Notes under the pieces: model-generated
Told to the model about the DNA's origin: nothing
What the model saw: the letters and a program-made list of their open reading frames with translations, nothing else
Databases searched by the model: none
Position numbers and translations under genes: made by a program
Assembly: GCF_020524035.2 (NCBI RefSeq)
Contig: NZ_CP129013.1
Location: forward strand, 1,415,822 to 1,479,821
Reading direction: 5' to 3'
DNA length: 64,000 nt
Origin: Bacillus carboniphilus
Lineage (GTDB): Bacteria; Bacillota; Bacilli; Bacillales; JAIVKR01
Shown: positions 45,746 to 55,835 of the stretch, piece by piece
How positions within the stretch are numbered: position 1 is the stretch's first letter
How the letters are laid out: every line of letters begins with the position of its first letter

Positions 45746-48100
45746 TTATTTTTTTTGCAATTGCTTGATTTTATTCGAATAATAGTTGGCTTGCATCTCA
45801 GCGTCTTCTTTAGATGTTCCTTTACAAAGAATAGATATCATTGGCTTTTCATCATGTGGCAATATCACGACCCACCTATTATCAGAAAAAGAAAGTTTGA
45901 TACCATCCAAGATAAAGAGTTCTGCTTCTTTCTCTTCATCTATTATCTTTCTAATCACTCTTCCCCTTTCAAACCATTCACACTCTATTTCAATTTTTAC
46001 AATCTCTTTATCACCTCCATCTTCCTGATCGAGTAACTCTTGTAAAATGTGTTCATTCTCTAAAATTTTACATAGAAAGTAAAAAGCATCATATTGTAAA
46101 GTGAACGAACTCGGGAGTATAATCAGTTCATCATGTCGGGTAGATTTAGCAAGGGGAAACTTCTTTTGTTTTTCTGTTCCTACATTGGAATTTGTAAGGT
46201 TAACGACTAATTTTTCATTTCCCTGAATTGCTAAATAAAGCAAAAGAGATTGGTACTGGTTAGTAGAAAATTCTTTTCCGTTGGAATAAATAGATAAATT
46301 CTCACCGAACGAGTCGATCTCAAAAATCCATTGTAGACTAAGATGATTTGCGTTTTTTACATTATCAATTTTACTAGGTGATAATATTTTGGCGGAAGTA
46401 TAGTTTTTCAAGTGGGCTATATCTATTGAAGAGTGATTAATGATGCCAATTCTTTTTAATATATGACCTGGTTGAATGATTGGAAGGCTTTCAAAATATT
46501 TCTTCACAGTGTAAGAAGTCGGTCGGTTCGTTCCAATTCCCCAATTATTATTTTTTTTATTTAACTCATATTGATAAGCTTGTTCAATCTTTTTTTGTTT
46601 GACCATAGTAAGGGGTTGAGAAAGATGATTATAAAACTCTATTATCGTTTCGTTTGTCTCAAGATCCTTTTGTACAAAGATACCATAATCAGCATTCTCT
46701 TTTCTGCAAATGAAACGAAATATAGGTGTAGACATTTTTTCTTTTATTGAAATCGTATGTAAACCATGAACTTGCAAACTAGATGAAATTATTTCTTTGG
46801 CAATAATGGAAAACGGATAATGATCACTTCCCAAAATAACTTGTTGTTTATCATTTATTGCAATTGAGAAGGCTCTAGCAATCTTCGCAAGTACTTCAGA
46901 GGTGAAATCAATGTTTTCTAACCCATGGATACCTCTAGATTTAAAGTAAACCGTTTGATTGCTTGTCGTCCACCTTTGATTTTGATTGAGAATGGTATCT
47001 GTCTTAATTATTTGATTAGGCCAAATAAGAATGTTTTGCATGACGATAATATTATTCTCTATTTTTACATTATCAGCAACCACCACCCCTTCATATATTG
47101 AAGATTGACAACCTATTTGAACTCCTTTACCAATGGTTGCACCTGTTATTTTTGATCCTTTACCCACGTATACACTTTTCCAAATAACAGACCTTTCTAT
47201 TTGAGTAGCTTCCATCAAACGTGAATCATCCCCTATAACACAATAAGGTCCAACTTCACAGCCCTGTTCAATTTGCACGTTATCACCTATAAATACTGGT
47301 GGACAAAGTCTAACATTCTTTTTAATATCTACATTCTTTCCTATGAACACCCCACCTTGACCTTGTGATTCACAAGTGGTAAAAAGGTCTTGTAAATTCC
47401 CATCTAACAAATCCCATTGGCTTTGAAGATAAGTAGAAGAAGTCCCAATATCAGACCAATAGCCTTCCATTACTTTATAATTTATTTTTTCTTTATATTC
47501 TAATAAACGAGGAAGGAGATTTTTACTAATATCCATCTTTTGATTTTTTTCAATATGAACAAAAATTTCGGGCTTAAAAATATAGATTCCTGAATTCACA
47601 TAATCACTAATCACTTCCTTCCATGAAGGCTTTTCTATTATTTTCTTTACATAACCTCGTTCATCACCTACAATTAGACCATAATTTAAAGGCTGATTGT
47701 GCTTTTTAACTAAAACCGTTGCTATACCATCACTTTCCTTTAGAGTGTCAATGGCTTCACCTAGGTTGAAATTCGTAATGACATCCCCACTCAAAACTAA
47801 GAATGGTTCATTTATTTTTGAGGATACAAGAGATAGACATCCGGCTGTTCCACTCGGAACTTTCTCCTCGATATAGTGAATTTGGCAACCCCATTTATGC
47901 CCATTTCCAAAATACTTCATAATTTCTTTTTTATAATGATAAACGATGAAGTAAATGATATTAATTCCATGTTTTTTCAACAACTTAATAGAATATTCTA
48001 AAACTGGCTTATTTACTAATGGGACCATCGGTTTAGGGTGAAAACAAGTTAGAGGTAAAAGTCTAATGCCTTCTCCTCCAGCCAAAATAACCGCTTTCAT
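45746..48100 (-). CDS. Sugar-1-phosphate nucleotidyltransferase fused to a degenerate phosphohexomutase-like domain
   Basis: 784 residues from ATG 48100, after GGAGGTGAT. Residues 1-235 form a nucleotidyltransferase domain with MKAVILAGGEGIRLLPLT and the PKPMVPLVNKP loop. Residues 250-370 are left-handed beta-helix repeats (hexapeptide type: VFIGDNVQIEQGCEVGPYCVIGD). From 400 on, an alpha-D-phosphohexomutase-like region has AKIARAFS and STPIFRF. The catalytic TASHNP loop is replaced by VQKDLETNETI and the GxDxRxSS segment by GSDHYPFS, so phosphotransfer is unlikely. Similar three-part proteins accompany glycogen-synthase-like GT4s in Bacilli. Substrate unknown. Confidence 0.75.
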   Translation of the reverse strand: MKAVILAGGEGIRLLPLTCFHPKPMVPLVNKPVLEYSIKLLKKHGINIIYFIVYHYKKEIMKYFGNGHKWGCQIHYIEEKVPSGTAGCLSLVSSKINEPFLVLSGDVITNFNLGEAIDTLKESDGIATVLVKKHNQPLNYGLIVGDERGYVKKIIEKPSWKEVISDYVNSGIYIFKPEIFVHIEKNQKMDISKNLLPRLLEYKEKINYKVMEGYWSDIGTSSTYLQSQWDLLDGNLQDLFTTCESQGQGGVFIGKNVDIKKNVRLCPPVFIGDNVQIEQGCEVGPYCVIGDDSRLMEATQIERSVIWKSVYVGKGSKITGATIGKGVQIGCQSSIYEGVVVADNVKIENNIIVMQNILIWPNQIIKTDTILNQNQRWTTSNQTVYFKSRGIHGLENIDFTSEVLAKIARAFSIAINDKQQVILGSDHYPFSIIAKEIISSSLQVHGLHTISIKEKMSTPIFRFICRKENADYGIFVQKDLETNETIIEFYNHLSQPLTMVKQKKIEQAYQYELNKKNNNWGIGTNRPTSYTVKKYFESLPIIQPGHILKRIGIINHSSIDIAHLKNYTSAKILSPSKIDNVKNANHLSLQWIFEIDSFGENLSIYSNGKEFSTNQYQSLLLYLAIQGNEKLVVNLTNSNVGTEKQKKFPLAKSTRHDELIILPSSFTLQYDAFYFLCKILENEHILQELLDQEDGGDKEIVKIEIECEWFERGRVIRKIIDEEKEAELFILDGIKLSFSDNRWVVILPHDEKPMISILCKGTSKEDAEMQANYYSNKIKQLQKK

Positions 48101-48134
48101 TTTAATCACCTCCAATTTAGAAAAGCGCATGCTC

Positions 48135-49292
48135 CTACATAATCAACTGTTTGTATAAACAATTCATTTTTTTACAATGAGCTTCTATACTATATTTTGC
48201 ATAAGAATGATCATACGATTGTTCCATCTGTTTATTCGCTAAATCGGAATAGAGTAAAATCCATTTTAATTTTTCTATCAAATCTAGAGAATTGTTATGG
48301 TCAAAAAACCAACCATTTTCTTGATGTACAATCATCTCTTGTAGCCCTCCAATCTTCGAAGCTAAGACTGGTTTTTGTAATAATATAGATTGTAAGGCTA
48401 CGAGCCCAAACGGTTCATACAAGCTAGGTACAATTACACATTCGCTTTTTGCTATGATTTTATTGGCAATATAAGGTGGTTTATAGCCAAGGTACCTCAC
48501 TCTATTTTCAATTTCATACTGTCTACTTTTTTGTTTAAGTTTTTGTAAATATGGACCATCTCCCACAATGACAAGTTCGAGGGAGGGGAACTTGTCACTG
48601 ATATTCCCAAATGATTGAATCACATGCTGAAAACCTTTTTCTTCAACAGTTCTCCCGACGCAGGTTACATAAGCCTTACTATGCTCATTTTTTTCTTTTT
48701 TCCCCTCAACATACACTCCAAGAGGAATGATACTTATCTTTGATTTTTCAACAATATAATGTTTAGTTAACTCTTCTTGTAAACATTGACTTGCTACATG
48801 AATAACATCAGATTGATTGAGTATTTGTTGTTCATTTTTTTCAATGTATCCTTCTGTATCAAATTCAACAGTTGTAAATATTTTTCGTTTTTTATGAGTA
48901 CTATGAACCGTCACAAGTAAGGGGATGGAGTAGGTATTCCTTAAAGAAATACCTAGCATGGCCCCTTGCCAATCGTGAACATGAATAAGATCGAAGACAG
49001 TAGCATTTTGAGTTTCCAACCATCTAAGTGCATTTAATTGAAAGGAGCGCACCCAATGTTGAAGAGTATCCCTTTCAGTGACATTAATTTGAATAATCTT
49101 ATGGTTATTGAAGGTCGTTGTTCGAAAGACATTTGATGGACATATAACGGTATAAACAACAGAGGGATCTGCAAATCCTCTAAGAAGAGAATCTATATAG
49201 ACCCCTATACCACTTTTTATGTTATATGGGGATTCAGGAGAGATTATTAAAATGTTTACTTTTCTATCTATCTCTGATTGGATAAGATTCAA
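48135..49292 (-). CDS. GT4 family glycosyltransferase
   Basis: 385 residues with the GT-B fold. LIISPESPYNIKSGIGVYIDSLL at the start is the glycogen-synthase-like N-terminal acceptor motif. The donor domain has VGRTVEEKGFQHVIQSF and the EX7E pattern EPFGLVALQSILLQKPVLASK near residue 295. Cytoplasmic. It is flanked by the DUF4912 gene and the nucleotidyltransferase fusion and likely builds an alpha-glucan or spore/wall polysaccharide from the sugar nucleotide made by its neighbour. Exact product unknown. Confidence 0.82.
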   Translation of the reverse strand: MNLIQSEIDRKVNILIISPESPYNIKSGIGVYIDSLLRGFADPSVVYTVICPSNVFRTTTFNNHKIIQINVTERDTLQHWVRSFQLNALRWLETQNATVFDLIHVHDWQGAMLGISLRNTYSIPLLVTVHSTHKKRKIFTTVEFDTEGYIEKNEQQILNQSDVIHVASQCLQEELTKHYIVEKSKISIIPLGVYVEGKKEKNEHSKAYVTCVGRTVEEKGFQHVIQSFGNISDKFPSLELVIVGDGPYLQKLKQKSRQYEIENRVRYLGYKPPYIANKIIAKSECVIVPSLYEPFGLVALQSILLQKPVLASKIGGLQEMIVHQENGWFFDHNNSLDLIEKLKWILLYSDLANKQMEQSYDHSYAKYSIEAHCKKMNCLYKQLIM

Positions 49293-49328
49293 TTATGCTA
49301 CTCCTCTATATAGTGAGTTTGCCATTAT

Positions 49329-49748
49329 CTATTTGTATTGTGTGTAAGCTGAAAACTGCCTTTGCCATTGTTTAAGTATGGAGACTTTTTCATTCTCAGC
49401 CTCTTTATCACCACCAAATGACAATCGACCAAGGATGATTGAATCATTTTGAGAGTTAACAGCTTGCAAGATAATATTAGTATAAAATAAAAGATTTACC
49501 TTTTTAACAATAACAAATGGTTGTAATATTGATGTCTTAATTGTCTCTTTTCCATGATTAACTACTAGTTTAATATGTAAATCTTCAAATTCCTCAAACA
49601 TTAACAAACTTATCACCTCTTTTTCTTTTTGAGAAAGTTCCCAGTAAAGAAACAAGGTATGTGAATGAAGACAAAAATATCGAATACTACCCTCACATTT
49701 TGTAGATACATGTCGTATAATATAATTAGGATTGCAGTTATTCTTCAA
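49329..49748 (-). CDS. DUF4912 domain protein
   Basis: 139 residues. LFLYWELSQKEKEVISLLM followed by a beta-rich stretch and LGRLSFGG-type ending resembles DUF4912, a domain often encoded beside a glycogen-synthase-like GT4 in Firmicutes. It may bind carbohydrate. First gene of the three-gene minus-strand polysaccharide cluster; divergent from the membrane protein pair at 49908. Confidence 0.65.
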   Translation of the reverse strand: MKNNCNPNYIIRHVSTKCEGSIRYFCLHSHTLFLYWELSQKEKEVISLLMFEEFEDLHIKLVVNHGKETIKTSILQPFVIVKKVNLLFYTNIILQAVNSQNDSIILGRLSFGGDKEAENEKVSILKQWQRQFSAYTQYK

Positions 49749-49907
49749 AAGATGATCTTCCTTTTTTGTTCATTTTACTATGATACATTGAAAAGAAACA
49801 ACATAATATTCAAGACAATAACCTACATTTTTTTAAAAATTCATTTAGTGTTAACTAAATATATGTTATATATATATAAGGAAAACAAAGCGGAAGGTGA
49901 AAATAAA

Positions 49908-50267
49908 ATGGGAATAGTTATTGCTTTATTACTTATTACAAGTATTGCGATCATAGGTTTTTCGTATACTCAAAGAGATAACTTAAAAGAGATGGAACAG
50001 GAAATTGAGCATCTTTCTTTATCATCCATGCAAGAAATCTATAAAATGAAGAAAAAGATGCGTGTTTTTGAAGAAGAGATTCTTAGTAGTGGGATTGATC
50101 TTTCTAACAAGGCTACCCCAAAGACATCAATTGACTTTTACACTCAAAATTTAATACTTGATGAATATGAAAAAGGTGAATCAATTGAAGAGATCTCAAA
50201 GACAACAAATACACCTGTAGAAGAAATAAAACTAATTATTAATAAAAGCGAGAGGGTTTTATCATGA
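49908..50267 (+). CDS. Small membrane protein with coiled coil
   Basis: 119 residues from ATG 49908, after GGAAGGTG; longer upstream frames have no ribosome site. One N-terminal membrane helix (IVIALLLITSIAIIGF), then a heptad stretch (LKEMEQEIEHLSLSSMQEIYKMKKKM). The C-terminal LDEYEKGESIEEISKTTNTPVEEI is an HTH-like helix pair of the kind seen in DUF6115-type proteins. Overlaps the next gene by four bases (ATGA). Confidence 0.62.
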   Translation: MGIVIALLLITSIAIIGFSYTQRDNLKEMEQEIEHLSLSSMQEIYKMKKKMRVFEEEILSSGIDLSNKATPKTSIDFYTQNLILDEYEKGESIEEISKTTNTPVEEIKLIINKSERVLS

Positions 50268-50818
50268 ACAAGAAGACTTTACAATCTTTCGCTGCAGGAA
50301 TGATCCTCTCAACAGCAGTTTTAACAATCACTTTTTATTTGGGAGATTATAATAAATCACAAGCGGTTACAAAAACGACCGTTGATCAATATTTAGATAA
50401 AAACGACTTAGTCTCTCTTGAAAAAGAACAGTTTGACCGTCTTACGGAACGTGAAGAGGTAGCAAAAGCTGCTGAAGAAGCTAAAGCGGAAGAAGAGGCT
50501 GAGAAAAAAGCTGCTGAAGAAGCTAAAGCAGAAGAAGAGGCTGAGAAAAAGGCTGCTGAAGAAGCTAAAGCAGAAGAAGAGGCTGAGAAAAAGGCTGCTG
50601 AAGAAGCTAAAGCAACAGAGGTTACAATCACCATTAAAGAAGGGATGGTCCCAAGTGAAGTAGCCAACCAATTAGAATCAGCAGGTATTATCTCCTCAGC
50701 AGAAAAATTCATTAGCTACATGGAAAATAATGAACTTGAAAATTACCTCCAATTAGGATCCCATAAATTCACAAAAGGTATGGACTATGATGAAATAGCA
50801 AAGGTATTAACCGATTAA
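50264..50818 (+). CDS. Membrane protein with Ala/Glu repeat stalk and MltG/YceG-like terminal domain
   Basis: 184 residues. A membrane helix (residues 8-26) is followed by an AAEEAKAEEEAEKK stalk repeated three times plus a partial copy. The final 60 residues, VTITIKEGMVPSEVANQLE to GSHKFTKGMDYDEIAKVLT, look like the LysM-like N-terminal domain of the MltG transglycosylase family, without its catalytic part. I infer a wall-facing binding protein on a rigid stalk. Translationally coupled to the preceding gene. Confidence 0.68.
   Translation: MNKKTLQSFAAGMILSTAVLTITFYLGDYNKSQAVTKTTVDQYLDKNDLVSLEKEQFDRLTEREEVAKAAEEAKAEEEAEKKAAEEAKAEEEAEKKAAEEAKAEEEAEKKAAEEAKATEVTITIKEGMVPSEVANQLESAGIISSAEKFISYMENNELENYLQLGSHKFTKGMDYDEIAKVLTD
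50468..50612 (+). repeat. 42-bp tandem repeat encoding the Ala/Glu stalk
   Basis: Units start at 50468, 50510 and 50552, with a partial fourth at 50594. Near-identical DNA (silent changes only) suggests recent expansion and easy copy-number change. Confidence 0.9.
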
Positions 50819-50841
50819 AGTATATTTAAAATCCTAAGTAA

Positions 50842-50882
50842 AACCCCAGAATGTTGTCTATTAACAACATTCTGGGGTTTTT
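50842..50882. terminator. Terminator after the stalk protein gene
   Basis: AACCCCAGAATGTTGT and ACAACATTCTGGGGTT with a six-base loop and T run: a 16-base perfect stem. Confidence 0.92.
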
Positions 50883-50927
50883 AAATTGTGACCAAGGAAA
50901 AAGGGCTTCCTATTTGGTCTCTTTTTC

Positions 50928-51587
50928 TTAATTATTCAAATCGTAATGACGACCTTTGACTAAGTATAATATACTCTCTGATATATTAGTCGCATGATCT
51001 GCAATACGTTCAATATATTTAGCCACAAAAAATAGTTGAGACAGCTGATTCATCCACTCTTTATTTTGGGGTGTGAGCTCTAACAATTCTCGAATAGTCA
51101 CCCCATATAAATCATCGACTTCATCATCCATGTCAGCTACGTTTTTAGCTAATACAACATCTTCCTCGTTAAACGCTTTTATTGATAATGACAGCATTTT
51201 TGATGCAATCTCATGCATCTTTTTTATATTGTTTAAGGAAACAATTTTCTCATCTTGGCCAACTCGTATCGTTGATTTTGCTATATTAACAGCAAAATCA
51301 GCCATTCGTTCAATATCAGAGGCAATTCTAGTAGCAACAATAATTCGTCTTAAATCAGTAGCTACAGGTTGTTGTTTTGCAATTAACAAAATGGAAAAAT
51401 CGTTAATTTCCTCGTTAATCATATCTACTTGAATATCTTCATCAATGACCTGCAGGGCTAACTCAATGTTTTGCTCTTCAAGAGAATGAATGGCTTTACT
51501 AACTGCCACTTCGGCCAAACTCCCTAACTGTATCAATTTATTTCGCAAAGTTTCTAAATCATAATCAAATCTTTCTCTCATATTCAA
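50928..51587 (-). CDS. phoU: PhoU, phosphate signalling regulator
   Basis: 219 residues forming two three-helix bundles, each with the metal-binding ExxxD-type repeat (DIERMADFAVNIAKS and YIERIADHATNISES). PhoU links Pst transport activity to the PhoR sensor and restrains uptake. It is downstream of pstB but separated by a family A repeat and the pstB terminator, so it may have its own promoter. Confidence 0.92.
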   Translation of the reverse strand: MNMRERFDYDLETLRNKLIQLGSLAEVAVSKAIHSLEEQNIELALQVIDEDIQVDMINEEINDFSILLIAKQQPVATDLRRIIVATRIASDIERMADFAVNIAKSTIRVGQDEKIVSLNNIKKMHEIASKMLSLSIKAFNEEDVVLAKNVADMDDEVDDLYGVTIRELLELTPQNKEWMNQLSQLFFVAKYIERIADHATNISESILYLVKGRHYDLNN

Positions 51588-51777
51588 CTAGTCCTCCTTC
51601 AATTAAAATGTAACCAAACGCCGTACATATTATGATTTTTTTATATCTATAGTCTTCCACGTAATCATCTTGAAACCTTCCAGTTATTTCGTTTAGAAAC
51701 GTGCAAGTTAATGTACTATATATTCACTTCAAAATTTAAGTTTGAATTTTTTGTATTATTTAAGCCACTATTATAAA

Positions 51778-52020
51778 TAAGAAAAGCTTAGGGCTCCCAT
51801 TTAGCGACGCATATTAAAAGGAACGTCAACTAACTTCAGCCACGTCCTGTGGCTAACGTTGATGCTAAAACTTCCTGTTCATCGCACGTCCTGTGGACAA
51901 CGATGATGCTAGCACCTCCTGTGTATCGAAAGCGCTACCCGTCGCTGGGCGCTGGAGCTAGACAAAAATAAAAGCACCATCCGAATAAGGACAAACCTTT
52001 TATACTTTCTTACTCTGCAA
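51778..52020. mobile_element. Family A repeat with tail between phoU and pstB
   Basis: Starts TAAGAAAAGCTTAGGGC and ends GGAGCTAGACAA at 51965. CGTCAAC (51824) / GTTGATG (51858) enclose GCCAC-GTCCT-GTGGC, followed by AAC-TTCCT-GTT. The tail repeats that at 43342. Confidence 0.76.
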
Positions 52021-52051
52021 AAAAGGTTGCGTCGTCTTTAACGCAACCTCT
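52019..52051 (-). terminator. Terminator of the pst operon
   Basis: GGTTGCGT and ACGCAACC arms with TTTTTT following on the minus strand, five bases after the pstB stop. Confidence 0.85.
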
Positions 52052-52055
52052 CTTA

Positions 52056-52869
52056 TTATCCAAAACGTCCCGTAATATAATCTTCAGTTCTTTTGTCTGA
52101 CGGAGTAGAGAAGAGTTTATCCGTTTCTGCAAATTCTATAACTTCCCCATTTAAGAAAAATGCTGTTTTATCCGAAATACGTGCAGCTTGTTGCATATTA
52201 TGCGTGACGATAATGATACTATAGTTTTCCTTTAATTCTTGAACGAGCTCTTCTATTTTAAGTGTAGAGATCGGATCCAGTGCTGATGTTGGTTCGTCCA
52301 TTAATAAAACATCAGGTTCTATTGCTAAACATCGTGCAATACAAATTCTTTGTTGTTGTCCACCTGACAAGCCATAAGCATTCTCATGAAGTCGATCCTT
52401 CACTTCATCCCAAATAGCAGCGCCTTTCAAACTTTTTTCAACCACTTCATCAAGAACCTTTTTATCACGAATTCCATGAATTCTGGGCCCGTATGCAATA
52501 TTATCATAAATCGATTTTGGAAACGGGTTTGGCTTTTGAAAAACCATTCCAACCTGCGTCCTTAACTCTTCTACACCATATTTTTTATCGAATATGTTTT
52601 TTCCTCTATAGATAATCTCACCGGATGTCTTAACGATTGGAATCAGTTCAACTAAACGATTTAACGTTTTTATAAAAGTTGACTTTCCACAACCGGATGG
52701 TCCAATAATCGCCGTTACATCATTCTCATAAATATCTAAATCTATATTTTTTTAAGGCTTGATCGTCCCCATACCATAAATTTAAGTTTTTTGTAGAGTA
52801 AACGACATTCTTTGATTTTTCCACTGAAGCTTGGGTTGTTGTCTCTTTATTTACTGTTAATACTTTCAT
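52056..52869 (-). CDS. pstB: Phosphate ABC transporter ATPase PstB, frameshifted
   Basis: ATG 52869. Walker [13 protein letters not shown] near residue 50 lies in the first frame, and [10 protein letters not shown], the signature [10 protein letters not shown] and Walker [12 protein letters not shown] in the main frame. Seven A (52747-52753 as T) should be six: the repair changes LKK to [18 protein letters not shown] and gives 270 residues. It powers high-affinity phosphate import with PstA and PstC. A single pstB is present, unlike the two copies in Bacillus subtilis. Confidence 0.9.
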
Positions 52870-52894
52870 GTAACGCTCTCTCCTTCAAATAAGA

Positions 52895-53773
52895 CTAATA
52901 TCGATTAGAATATTTATTCCGTATCAATACAGCTACTGAATTCATCACAATTAAGAATATGAATAAAACGATGATTCCTGCTGCCGCAACATTTTGAAAC
53001 TCCGCTTGAGGCCTAGAAGCCCAGTTATAAATTTGAATTGGTAAAGCTGTAAATGAACTCAACACATTTTCAGGCAAGAAGTTAACAAATCCATATGCAC
53101 CTACCACTATTAATGGAGCCGTCTCACCGATGGCACGAGAAAATGCTAATATACTTCCTGTTAAAATTCCAGGAATCGCAGCAGGTAATACAATGCGGTA
53201 AACCGTTTGCCATTTTGTGGCACCCATACCGTATGAAGCTTCTCGGAGGTCCTTCGGAACAGAGCGAATCGCTTCTTGACCCGCAACGATAATGACTGGT
53301 AAGATTAACAAACTTAATGTTAAACCACCAGCAAGGATACTGCGATCAAAATTTGCTACTCGAACAAAAACAGTAAGTCCTAAGAGCCCAAACACAACAG
53401 ATGGCACACCTGCTAAGTTAGCTATATTCGTTTGAATAAAGTTTGTAAGCTTATTTTTCTTCGCATATTCCTCCAAATAAATGGCCGTACCTACTCCAAG
53501 AATTAATGAAACTGGAATCACAACCGCCATAAGCCATAACGATCCAACTAAAGCAGCTTTTATTCCTGATTCTAAAGGTTTTCTAGAAGCAAAATTCGTG
53601 AAAAATTCAAGCGATAAAAAGCTAAATCCTTGAGTGAATATTCGATAAAGAAGAACGGCAAGGACAACTAGAGCAATAGAAGTGGCTAAGATATATAATG
53701 ACCGAAAGAGCTGGTTTACGACTAATCTGCCTTTTATTCTTTTTGAAACAGTTTGTTGATCAATGAGTTTCAT
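52895..53773 (-). CDS. pstA: Phosphate ABC transporter permease PstA
   Basis: 292 residues, six membrane helices. The EAA-type loop is EASYGMGATKWQTVYRIVLPAA near residue 180, and FSRAIGETAPLIVVGAYG is a PstA hallmark. It follows pstC by one or two bases. Frame intact. Confidence 0.93.
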   Translation of the reverse strand: MKLIDQQTVSKRIKGRLVVNQLFRSLYILATSIALVVLAVLLYRIFTQGFSFLSLEFFTNFASRKPLESGIKAALVGSLWLMAVVIPVSLILGVGTAIYLEEYAKKNKLTNFIQTNIANLAGVPSVVFGLLGLTVFVRVANFDRSILAGGLTLSLLILPVIIVAGQEAIRSVPKDLREASYGMGATKWQTVYRIVLPAAIPGILTGSILAFSRAIGETAPLIVVGAYGFVNFLPENVLSSFTALPIQIYNWASRPQAEFQNVAAAGIIVLFIFLIVMNSVAVLIRNKYSNRY

Positions 53774-53775
53774 GT

Positions 53776-54718
53776 TTAGTACTCCTCTCTAAAACGACGA
53801 GAAATATATTGGGCTAACAAGTTCATTAACAATGTAAAGATGAACAATGTTGCTCCTACAGCATAAATACTGTAGTAAATGGTTGTTCCATAACCTGCAT
53901 CACCAGAACTCACTTGTACAATATACGCTGTCATTGTTTGAATCGATTCCGTAGGATTAATAGTTAAATTAGGTGTTGCTCCTCCAGCTAATGTGACAAT
54001 CATCGTTTCACCAATTGCTCTAGAAATCGCTAGGACAACTGATGCAACAATCCCTGATATTGCTGCTGGCAAGATGACTTTCATAGAAACTTCAAATTTA
54101 GTAGCTCCTAAAGCTAAAGCTCCCTCTCTCATCGAATTTGGAACAGAGCTCATGGCGTCCTCAGAAAGAGAAGCAATCATTGGGATAATCATGATCCCTA
54201 CCACAATCCCTGGGCTTAACGCATTAAAAAATCCTAACTCCGGAATCATTTTTTGTAAAAGAGGTGTTACAAACGTCAAGGCAAAAAAGCCATAAACAAT
54301 TGTTGGAATACCCGCTAATACCTCTAAGATCGGCTTGACAATTCTTCTTGTTCGATCTGATGCATACTCACTCAAAAATATAGCTGAAGCTAAACCAATT
54401 GGTAATGCTACAATAATTGCTATTACTGCAATTAATAATGTTCCCGATATAAGTGCAATAATTCCATATGATGGATCAGCCTCATAGAAAGGGTACCATT
54501 CTGTCTGTGTAAAAAAAATCTATAATTGATACTTTTGTAAAAAAGGTGATTGTTTCAGTAAAAAGTGTCACAACAATTCCAACTGTGGTTAATACTGATA
54601 TAATCGCCGTCATAAATAAAAAAACTGGTACAGCTTTTTCAAATTGATTGGAGACAGATTTTTTTTGTTTTTTTTCTTTTATCATCTCACGTATTGTTTG
54701 GCTAGAAGATGAAGCCAT
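53776..54718 (-). CDS. pstC: Phosphate ABC transporter permease PstC, frameshifted
   Basis: ATG 54718 (MASSSSQTIREM). The first frame reaches IIDFFYTDRM. With seven instead of eight T (54511-54518 as A) it becomes IIDFFTQTEWYPFYEADPSYG and joins the main part, giving 313 residues. The EAA loop GALALGATKFEVSMKVILPAA and AISRAIGETMIV are present. Six membrane helices. Confidence 0.9.
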
Positions 54719-54791
54719 AATTAGAAAACCCCTTTCCCAATTACATAGCAAGATGAGAAGCTCCATTTCGCTTCTCATCTTATTTTATTTT

Positions 54792-55772
54792 TTATTTTAA
54801 TCCTTCAAGTGTTTCAAGCTGAGTTGTGTACTCTTCTTCAGGCAAACGAACATAACCAACTTCTTCAGCTAAATCACCTGCATTGTTTAAAGTGAACTTC
54901 ACATATTCATAAACTTGCTTTTTATCTTTAATAGAAGCGTTATTCACATATGTGAATAGCGGACGAGATAGTGGAGCATATTCTCCGTTTTCAATTGTAT
55001 CATTATTAGGTTCTACAGCTTCACCTGTGTCAGGATTTACAACAGGTACGACCTTTAGTGTATCTTTATTTTCTAAGTAATACGCATACCCAAAGTATCC
55101 GATTGCATTTTTATCACTTTGAACACCTTGAACGATCACGTTATCATCTTCAGCTAGAGTAGCATCTTTCACAATCGGCTCTTCATCCAGGATTACTTCA
55201 TCAAAATAATCATATGTTCCAGAATCTGTACCAGGTGAAAAATATTTAATTTCTTCTTCAGGCCAATCAGAGTTTATATCAGACCATTTTTTTGCATTTC
55301 CATCTTCAATCCATAGTTTTTTCAACTCATCTACTGTTACTTGTTCGATCCAATCATTCTCTTTGTTTACTACGACAGATAAACCATCAAAAGCTAATTT
55401 AAATTCTGTAAACTCTATTTCATTTTCTTCTGCTGTTGCTTTTTCTTCGTCTTTAATTGGACGAGAAGCGTTGGAAAGATCCGTTTCTCCTACTGTAAAT
55501 TTTTCAAATCCACCACCGGAACCAGAAACACCGACTGGCGCTTTTACATCACTATATTCTACAGCAAACTCTTCTGAAACAGCCTCCATAATTGGAAATA
55601 CAGTTGAAGATCCATCAATATTAACTTCTCCTTGTAATTGACCATCTTCTGTTTGTTCGTTGTTATCTGTTTCTTCTGATCCAGTCGATCCTTCGTCACC
55701 AGAACAAGCTGTCGCAAATACTAGCATAGAACCTACCAAAATTGACATTGCTAGAAACTTTAAGCTTTTCAT
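54792..55772 (-). CDS. pstS: Phosphate-binding lipoprotein PstS
   Basis: 326 residues. The signal ends VFATAC (Cys23), followed by an acidic Gly/Ser linker. VNIDGSSTVFPIMEAVSEEF and VGVSGSGGGFEKF are the phosphate-binding loops; SPGTDSGTYDYF supplies further ligands. It captures phosphate outside the membrane for PstCAB. A four-repeat Pho box lies about 65-100 bases upstream, so PhoP-controlled induction at low phosphate is expected. Confidence 0.94.
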   Translation of the reverse strand: MKSLKFLAMSILVGSMLVFATACSGDEGSTGSEETDNNEQTEDGQLQGEVNIDGSSTVFPIMEAVSEEFAVEYSDVKAPVGVSGSGGGFEKFTVGETDLSNASRPIKDEEKATAEENEIEFTEFKLAFDGLSVVVNKENDWIEQVTVDELKKLWIEDGNAKKWSDINSDWPEEEIKYFSPGTDSGTYDYFDEVILDEEPIVKDATLAEDDNVIVQGVQSDKNAIGYFGYAYYLENKDTLKVVPVVNPDTGEAVEPNNDTIENGEYAPLSRPLFTYVNNASIKDKKQVYEYVKFTLNNAGDLAEEVGYVRLPEEEYTTQLETLEGLK

Positions 55773-55835
55773 TTCTATTATTCCCCCTAGAAATTGTGGT
55801 GTATTTATCCTACGAATTCAAGAATAACGGCAAAC

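Noticed and set aside
50386-50712. Antisense frames over the Ala/Glu stalk
   Set aside because: Low-complexity shadow of the 42-base repeat; the sense gene has a ribosome site and coupled start.
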